Source: UBA2428 sp002343545
GTDB lineage: Bacteria; Bdellovibrionota; UBA2428
Length of the DNA stretch: 18,414 bases
Assembly: GCA_937952285.1 (NCBI GenBank)
Contig: CALFZE010000040.1
Span: 1 to 18,414 of the forward strand
Direction of reading: 5' to 3'
Shown: piece by piece, positions 14,165 to 18,414 of the stretch
Numbering within the stretch: the first letter of the stretch is position 1
How the letters are laid out: each line of letters opens with the position of its first letter
Position numbers and translations under genes: made by a program
The notes under the pieces: model-generated
Database searches by the model: none
The model's input: the letters and a program-made list of their open reading frames with translations, nothing else
What the model was told of the DNA's origin: nothing

Positions 14165-14169
14165 TTACC

Positions 14170-15585
14170 ATGCGTTCTATCTTTTCGGCCGTTCTGGCCT
14201 CCGTTGCCTCGTTGTCGGCTCAGGCGGCACCGACGCCGCCCGCTTCGGCGGTTCCGAACCGTATTCTCGTGAAGTTCCGTAAGGGCTCGCGCATGCTGAA
14301 CGTTCGTAGCGCGAACGTGGTCGGCAGCCAGCTGAACCTTTCGATCGGCAGTCGCGAGCTCGGCGTGATCTCGCAGGCACGCTGGATCGATCGCCAGACG
14401 CTCGCCTTCCGCTTTGCCGCGGGCATGACGCCGGTCAAAGCGGCCCTCGAAGCCAATCTCTCGAAAGACGTCGAGTGGGCCCAACCCGATTACTTGCTGA
14501 GCGTGCTGCCCGTTCGTGAGGGCCGTCGTTCGGATTTCTCGATGATGTCGGCTCCCGAGTTCCTGCGTCCGATCTTCAATCCCTTCCCGGGCGGCGGCAA
14601 CAGCCTGGCCGCGGATCCGGATTACGTGCCGGCGCCTCCGTTGCCCGACACGCCCATCGCGGACCCGATGAACCGCGACGCGTGGGGTCTCGACATGGTC
14701 AAGGCCACCGACGCGTGGAAACAGCAGATGGGTTCGACCAAGATCCTCGTGGCCGACATCGATACGGGCGTGGATTACACGCACCCCGATCTCGTCAACA
14801 ACATGTGGATCAATCCTTCGCCCGATCCCGTCCTGAAGGACGTCGTCGGCTACGACTTCGCGAACAACGACCCGAAGCCCTACGACGATCACGGCCACGG
14901 CACGCACACGTCGGGCACGATCGGCGCGACCGGATTCAACGGCGTCGGCCTTTCGGGCGTTTCGCCCCGAGTCTCGATCGTGGGAATCAAGTTCATCACG
15001 AAGGCGGGTCAGGGCACGACGAGCGACGCGATCCGCTCGATCGATTACGCGATTTCGCGCGGCGTTCGCGTGATGAGCAACTCGTGGGGCGGACGTTCGG
15101 ACGACGATCTCGAGAACAAGGCCCTCGAAGAAGCGATCGATCGCGCCGCGAAGGCCGACGTTCTTTTCGTCGCGGCCGCGGGTAACGACGGTACGGACAA
15201 CGACAAGGATCCCGTCTACCCGGCGGCCTACCGTCTGCCGAACGTGCTGACCGTGGCGTCGACGACGAACGCCGACCGACGCTCGTTCTTCAGCAACTAC
15301 GGCAAGGAAAGCGTGCACGTCGGCGCGCCGGGATCGGCGATCCTGAGCACGGTGCCGGGCGGCAAGTACCAAAAGAACAGCGGAACTTCGATGGCGTGCC
15401 CCCACGTCGCGGGCCTCGCGGCGCTCATCCTCTCGGAGCGCCCCGACTTGACGGCCGTTCAGGTCAAGCAGATCATCATGGATACGGTGGACCCCTTGGC
15501 GGCCTTGCAAGGGATGACCGTTACGGGTGGTCGCATCAACGCTGCGGCCGCCCTGCGAAGGGCGAAGACGTTTGGAGCTCGTTAA
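14170..15585 (+). CDS. Secreted subtilisin-like serine protease (S8 family)
   Basis: This encodes 471 residues. A Sec signal peptide (about 1-20, ending SAQAA) is followed by an inhibitor-like prodomain (about 30-112, NRILVKFRKGS...VEWAQPDYLLSV) and a catalytic domain (about 165-465). The triad is complete: Asp198 in DIDTGVDYTHPDL, His243 in HGHGTHTSG and Ser407 in SGTSMACPHVAGLAAL. Asn339 in VAAAGNDG is the oxyanion residue. It should be exported and self-processed, degrading proteins outside the cell or in the periplasm. The ATG at 14170 is chosen because GGAGG lies 7 bases upstream and a signal peptide follows directly; an earlier in-frame start at 14116 would bury both. It heads a three-gene cluster and overlaps the next gene by 14 bases. 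Confidence 0.93.
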   Translation: MRSIFSAVLASVASLSAQAAPTPPASAVPNRILVKFRKGSRMLNVRSANVVGSQLNLSIGSRELGVISQARWIDRQTLAFRFAAGMTPVKAALEANLSKDVEWAQPDYLLSVLPVREGRRSDFSMMSAPEFLRPIFNPFPGGGNSLAADPDYVPAPPLPDTPIADPMNRDAWGLDMVKATDAWKQQMGSTKILVADIDTGVDYTHPDLVNNMWINPSPDPVLKDVVGYDFANNDPKPYDDHGHGTHTSGTIGATGFNGVGLSGVSPRVSIVGIKFITKAGQGTTSDAIRSIDYAISRGVRVMSNSWGGRSDDDLENKALEEAIDRAAKADVLFVAAAGNDGTDNDKDPVYPAAYRLPNVLTVASTTNADRRSFFSNYGKESVHVGAPGSAILSTVPGGKYQKNSGTSMACPHVAGLAALILSERPDLTAVQVKQIIMDTVDPLAALQGMTVTGGRINAAAALRRAKTFGAR

Positions 15586-16915
15586 CTACACTCGCGTACT
15601 TTGTTTCGCGCCGGTTCAGGCGATTCAGGGCCTTCAGTGGTACCTGGATCGCCATGAGTTCTCGGCGCGCCGTTTTCGGCTTTTTCCCGGTCGGCTCGCG
15701 GATCCCAACGAAGACCTGAGCGACTTCGAGATCGTTTGGTTTTCGTTCGACCTTGGGCAACCCGTCCCGGTCGAGCACCTGAAAAATTTCCGGGGTCACG
15801 TGGGCTTGGCGAGCTTTCAGCAGCCTACGCCCCAGCAGCTTCTCGCGCTCGGGGAGGCTTCGGGCTTTCGCCCCATCACTTGGGATGGCGTCAGCTTCGA
15901 ACGGATCGCGTTGTCGCTCGATGCCATCGCCGCGGCTTCGGAGAAGACGAAGAAAGAATCCCTTTTGGTGGATTCCCTGGCGGGTTGGCTTTCCCAACGC
16001 CGCCGGCAGCCGGGACGCCTTCGTCTCCTGAATCCGCCCGAGGGCTTTCCGGGAGCCGTGGATTTTTCGCTCGTCGACGTAGGAACTTCGTTGAGGATCG
16101 GGGGCTGGCGCTCGCGCGCCCCCATTCGCCTTCCTTACGACACGGGACACGAGTTCCTCGAGCTGAATCTTCGCGAAGGAGCCTGGACCGGCGCGGTCCT
16201 TTCGCCGGACCCGCCGGTTCAGGGCCCGCCGGCTTCGCGCCCGATCGAAGTCGGTGACCAGATTTCGATCGGTGCCTGGATCCTGCAGTTCGCCCCGCTT
16301 CCGGTCGTGGAAGAACTGGCGTCGCTCATGGCGCGAAGCGGGATGTCTTCGAAGGACGCGACGTTGGCGGCTTCGGCCCCGGCGCAGAACCTCGCGGATT
16401 TCGTACGGGGGCTTCTCTTGGCGGGGGCTTCGGGAGAGATCCGGGTCCAATCCGGTCTCAAACACGCCGTGCTCACGGTCCTGGAAGGTCGACTCGTGCA
16501 TGCCGTGACGGGCGCGGTCGGCGGCGAGAAGGCGCTCTTCCGAGTCCTGGCTTGGCCGGAAGCCAAGTGGCGCTTCTTGCCCCGCGATGAGCACGGTTTC
16601 AAGGATCGCGAAATGGATTTCGGTGCGCTCGAGTTCGCGCGCGCCTACGCCGATTGGATTCGGCGATGGGAAGTCGTCCGAAGTTTCGTGCCCTCCTCGC
16701 AGATGCGTCTCGAAGGGAACCCGAACGCCGTTCGGCAACGCTCCCAATGGACCCACCGCCTGTTCCTGGTTCTGGCGGCGGTCAGCGAGTTTCATCTCGT
16801 GCGGGACGTCTTCAACAACTGCCCGCTTCTTGACATCGACATCGTCGAGAGTCTGGTTGAACTTAGGAAGTCGGGACTGATTCTGGTCCAAAGGGAATTC
16901 GAAGCGCGGGGGTGA
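15572..16915 (+). CDS. FHA-like/DUF4388 (PATAN-type) signalling protein
   Basis: This encodes 447 residues and is probably cytoplasmic. Residues 5-120 look like a degenerate receiver-like alpha/beta domain (VLCFAPVQAIQ... FEIVWFSFDLG) without a clear phosphoacceptor set. Residues 163-243 resemble an FHA domain (LRIGGWRS, TGHEFLELNL, IEVGDQISIGAWILQF), but the conserved Gly-Arg and Ser of phosphothreonine binding are absent. Residues 273-337 (LADFVRGLLLAGASGEIRV, AVLTVLEGRLVHAVTG, GEKALFRVLAW) are a typical DUF4388 domain, followed by a winged-helix-like tail (395-440). Such proteins are common in Myxococcota and Bdellovibrionota signalling. The start is probably the TTG at 15572, inside the protease gene end, with AAGGG about 10 bases upstream; the start is uncertain. 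Confidence 0.78.
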   Translation: MELVNYTRVLCFAPVQAIQGLQWYLDRHEFSARRFRLFPGRLADPNEDLSDFEIVWFSFDLGQPVPVEHLKNFRGHVGLASFQQPTPQQLLALGEASGFRPITWDGVSFERIALSLDAIAAASEKTKKESLLVDSLAGWLSQRRRQPGRLRLLNPPEGFPGAVDFSLVDVGTSLRIGGWRSRAPIRLPYDTGHEFLELNLREGAWTGAVLSPDPPVQGPPASRPIEVGDQISIGAWILQFAPLPVVEELASLMARSGMSSKDATLAASAPAQNLADFVRGLLLAGASGEIRVQSGLKHAVLTVLEGRLVHAVTGAVGGEKALFRVLAWPEAKWRFLPRDEHGFKDREMDFGALEFARAYADWIRRWEVVRSFVPSSQMRLEGNPNAVRQRSQWTHRLFLVLAAVSEFHLVRDVFNNCPLLDIDIVESLVELRKSGLILVQREFEARG

Positions 16916-16918
16916 CAC

Positions 16919-17539
16919 GTGGGAATGCTAGATCGCTACAAGAAGGGCGGGAACGTCCTCGAACTCGTCAAGCTCATCGAGGAATCGTCGGAACCCAAAC
17001 GCTCCCAGTTGCTCAACATGATCCGTGCCGAGGACGCTTCCTTCGCGGCGCAAGTAGAAGGCAGGCTCTTCGCCTACGACGGCATCCGCAAGCTTCCCGA
17101 AAACATGATCGCGGAGATCATCTCGGAAACCCCGCCCAAGTTCGTGGCGCTCGCGCTTTTCGGGGAAGACCCGACCTTCGTCATCCTCTGCGAGAAGTGT
17201 CTCGGGAAAAACTTCAACGACTACAAGCAAGAGAAAGAAAACCTCGCGGGAGCGGCGCCGAACCCGACGCAGATGGAAACGGCACGGCGCAAGCTCGTCG
17301 CGACGGCGCGCAAACTCGAGAGCGAAGGACGTATCAAGCTTCCGGGATCCGATGCGGGCGGCGGCGGCGCGAGCGGCGCCGGCGGCACGGCGAAGATCGG
17401 CGACGGCCCCGTGCAGACCGGCAGCGCTTCCGAAGAGTCGGGATGCCCTCCGATCGAGAGCTTTGGGCTCGAAGCGCCCCCCTCGGGCTTGATGGGGGAG
17501 CGCTTCGAGCAGTTCCTAAAAACCCAACTGGGTTTCTAG
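16919..17539 (+). CDS. Stand-alone FliG C-terminal-like domain protein
   Basis: This encodes 206 residues. Residues about 12-140 resemble the FliG C-terminal domain: RAEDASFAAQVEGRLFAYDGIRKLPENMIAEII matches the xxFAxxIRxxMFxFEDLxxLDDRxIQ block, LALFGEDPTFVILCEKCL the LALKGAxEExxxxIxxN block, and MDTARRKLVA-type helix with RKLESEGRI the AQxxIVxxxRxLEEEGEI end. The FliG N-terminal and middle domains are absent. A Gly/Ser-rich linker (147-160) and a tail ending KTQLGF follow. Cys91 and Cys94 form a CEKC pair. The start is GTG at 16919, three bases after the previous stop, with GGGGG upstream; an ATG at 16925 is possible. No flagellar gene is near. The domain call is by eye. Confidence 0.65.
   Translation: MGMLDRYKKGGNVLELVKLIEESSEPKRSQLLNMIRAEDASFAAQVEGRLFAYDGIRKLPENMIAEIISETPPKFVALALFGEDPTFVILCEKCLGKNFNDYKQEKENLAGAAPNPTQMETARRKLVATARKLESEGRIKLPGSDAGGGGASGAGGTAKIGDGPVQTGSASEESGCPPIESFGLEAPPSGLMGERFEQFLKTQLGF
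17518..17535 (-). terminator. Short hairpin terminator for the outer-membrane gene
   Basis: AAACCC (17520-17525) and GGGTTT (17530-17535) pair around a 4-base loop. Read on the minus strand the stem is followed by a five-T run, as expected for a terminator of the gene ending at 17544. It lies inside the last codons of the convergent FliG-like gene. The stem is only 6 bp. Confidence 0.5.
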
Positions 17540-17543
17540 ATCG

Positions 17544-18161
17544 TTAGAACTCGAAACCGATCGTGAGGTCGAAACCCGAGGCTTTCGCGTTACCGGCGCC
17601 CTTCTTGAGGCCGTAGTAATAGTGGCCGCCCACGAGCAAGGGGCCGGCCGCCACGCCAAGGCCACCGATCAAGCCGTAATCCGTCTTCTCGATTCCGGCG
17701 GCGGCGTATTCTTGCTCGACGGCCGGAAGGCTGATCCCGGCGACCGAGGCGCTGCTGCTGACCTTACCGAGTCCCGACGCGAAGTAGCCGCCCGCGGTGA
17801 GACGCAGCATCGGCATGAGCGCGAAGCGCAGCTGAATCGGGACGAAGAGCTGGGTCATCGATATCGAAGCATTCGTGATGGCGAAGTCCTGGCCGGCGAT
17901 GGTTTGCGTCGAGTCGGCCACGCCGATCTTGCGCTTGGCGTAGAATGCGTCGACTTGCACGCCGATCGGTCCCGCGCCGACGTCGACGCCGAGGCCGCCC
18001 AAAAAGCCGATGCCCATTTTCGATCCCGCCGCGCTCGAGCTCGACATCGTCGCGCCGCCCTTGAGCGAGAACGAGACCGGCCCCGCCGCGTGAGCCACGG
18101 GAGCCGAAAGCACGATGCCGAAAGCCGAGATCCCTAGGAATTTCGCAAAAATATTCTTCAT
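17544..18161 (-). CDS. Small outer-membrane beta-barrel protein
   Basis: This encodes 205 residues. The signal peptide is MKNIFAKFLGISAFGIVLSAP with cleavage after VAHA (about residue 25). The mature part alternates short amphipathic strands and glycine turns (FSLKGGATMSS, MGIGFLGGLGVDVGAGPIGVQVDAFY, LFVPIQLRFALM, LRLTAGGYFASGLG, LLVGGHYYYGLKKG) and ends in DLTIGFEF. The terminal Phe is the usual signature for insertion by the BAM complex. About 180 mature residues suit an 8-stranded barrel of the OmpA/OmpX-like porin superfamily. The start at 18161 is set by AAGGAGG 9 bases upstream; an in-frame ATG at 18218 would bury the signal peptide. It stands alone under its own promoter. Its role (adhesion, stress response or structural) is unknown. 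Confidence 0.85.
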   Translation of the reverse strand: MKNIFAKFLGISAFGIVLSAPVAHAAGPVSFSLKGGATMSSSSAAGSKMGIGFLGGLGVDVGAGPIGVQVDAFYAKRKIGVADSTQTIAGQDFAITNASISMTQLFVPIQLRFALMPMLRLTAGGYFASGLGKVSSSASVAGISLPAVEQEYAAAGIEKTDYGLIGGLGVAAGPLLVGGHYYYGLKKGAGNAKASGFDLTIGFEF

Positions 18162-18221
18162 GCAAAAGGGCCTCCTTGACCCTGTCTTCATTGTGGATGT
18201 CTGACCGGATCTGTACAAGCC

Positions 18222-18250
18222 AATATCTAGTCTAGGAAAGCTGGTGTCAG
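18222..18250 (-). promoter_or_regulatory. Sigma70-type promoter of the outer-membrane barrel gene
   Basis: On the minus strand CTGACA (18245-18250) matches the -35 consensus at 5 of 6 bases. After a 17-base spacer, GATATT (18222-18227) matches the -10 at 4 of 6. Transcription would start near 18215, giving a leader of about 54 bases with AAGGAGG close to the ATG at 18161. Confidence 0.6.
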
Positions 18251-18414
18251 GATCTTGATGCTCAACTTAGCCCCGAGTAGCGCAACGTCCGCGAAAGCTC
18301 GCTTGCGCACGCCGACTTAGTGGCGTCGTCAAAAAAGAACATACCAATAATCGAGCGATGAGAACTTTTGGGAAGGGTTCTCCCCGGGTCGTAGTGGGTA
18401 GATAGGGCACGGGA
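18251..18414. other. Non-coding region with consecutive inverted repeats
   Basis: No gene is recognised. GCGCAA-cgtcc-GCGA (18280-18294) can pair with TCGCTTGCGC (18299-18308) around an AAGC loop, leaving a 5-base bulge. ACGCC-g-AC (18309-18316) can pair with GTGGCGT (18320-18326). GAGAAC (18360-18365) can pair with GTTCTC (18377-18382). An AAAAAA run follows the second hairpin. This may be a leader of a gene beyond the window, a small RNA or chance structure. An ATG at 18358 opens only a 15-codon frame. Confidence 0.4.

Noticed and set aside
13993..15510. A 505-codon open frame on the minus strand over the protease
   Set aside because: The opposite strand encodes a complete S8 protease with its catalytic triad. 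The frame is Arg/Asp/Val-rich antisense sequence typical of GC-rich DNA.
18358..18405. A 15-codon frame starting with ATG, possibly a leader peptide
   Set aside because: It has no Shine-Dalgarno sequence and no run of a single amino-acid codon, and the downstream gene is not visible.

Overview
The window is GC-rich chromosomal DNA, densely packed with genes on both strands. I see no transposase, integrase, CRISPR array, tRNA or rRNA. The gene content suggests a Gram-negative delta-like proteobacterium, most likely Bdellovibrionota and less likely Myxococcota: a CarD/CdnL regulator, a DUF4388 (PATAN-type) signalling protein, an isolated FliG C-terminal domain, secreted subtilases, a lipoprotein and an outer-membrane barrel. 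That assignment is inference from family content. Seven of the 19 complete genes appear to start with GTG or TTG.

Left part (1-2660): a Crp/Fnr-type regulator (735-1331) sits among a hotdog thioesterase-like gene on the minus strand, a catalase-like lipoprotein on the plus strand and the first codons of a gene leaving the window at position 1. Three FNR-like palindromes with a shared CTAG centre lie upstream of the three non-regulator genes. Each is 41.5-42.5 bp upstream of the start predicted from a recognisable -10 hexamer, which is class II activator geometry. This looks like a small local regulon, possibly with negative autoregulation of the regulator.

Middle left (2681-8916): carD (minus, TTG start), then maf-yggS (plus, overlapping), a minus-strand pair (HTH/coiled-coil protein, then a BatE-like TPR/TM/SH3 protein), a divergent patatin-like phospholipase, and a large secreted protein of unknown function (minus).

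Centre (9033-14073): a tight five-gene operon amgK-murU-dppB-dppC-nagZ, with three 4-bp overlaps and a 10-bp gap. AmgK, MurU and NagZ are cell-wall recycling enzymes. The two ABC permease subunits between them have no ATPase or binding protein in the window, so they are candidates for a dedicated importer of peptidoglycan fragments. A terminator-like hairpin follows nagZ.

Right part (14170-17539): a second operon encodes a secreted subtilisin-like protease, a protein with a degenerate FHA-like fold and DUF4388, and a stand-alone FliG C-terminal-like protein. It converges on a minus-strand outer-membrane beta-barrel gene (17544-18161) with a good sigma70-type promoter. The last ~160 bases hold inverted repeats but no gene I can name.
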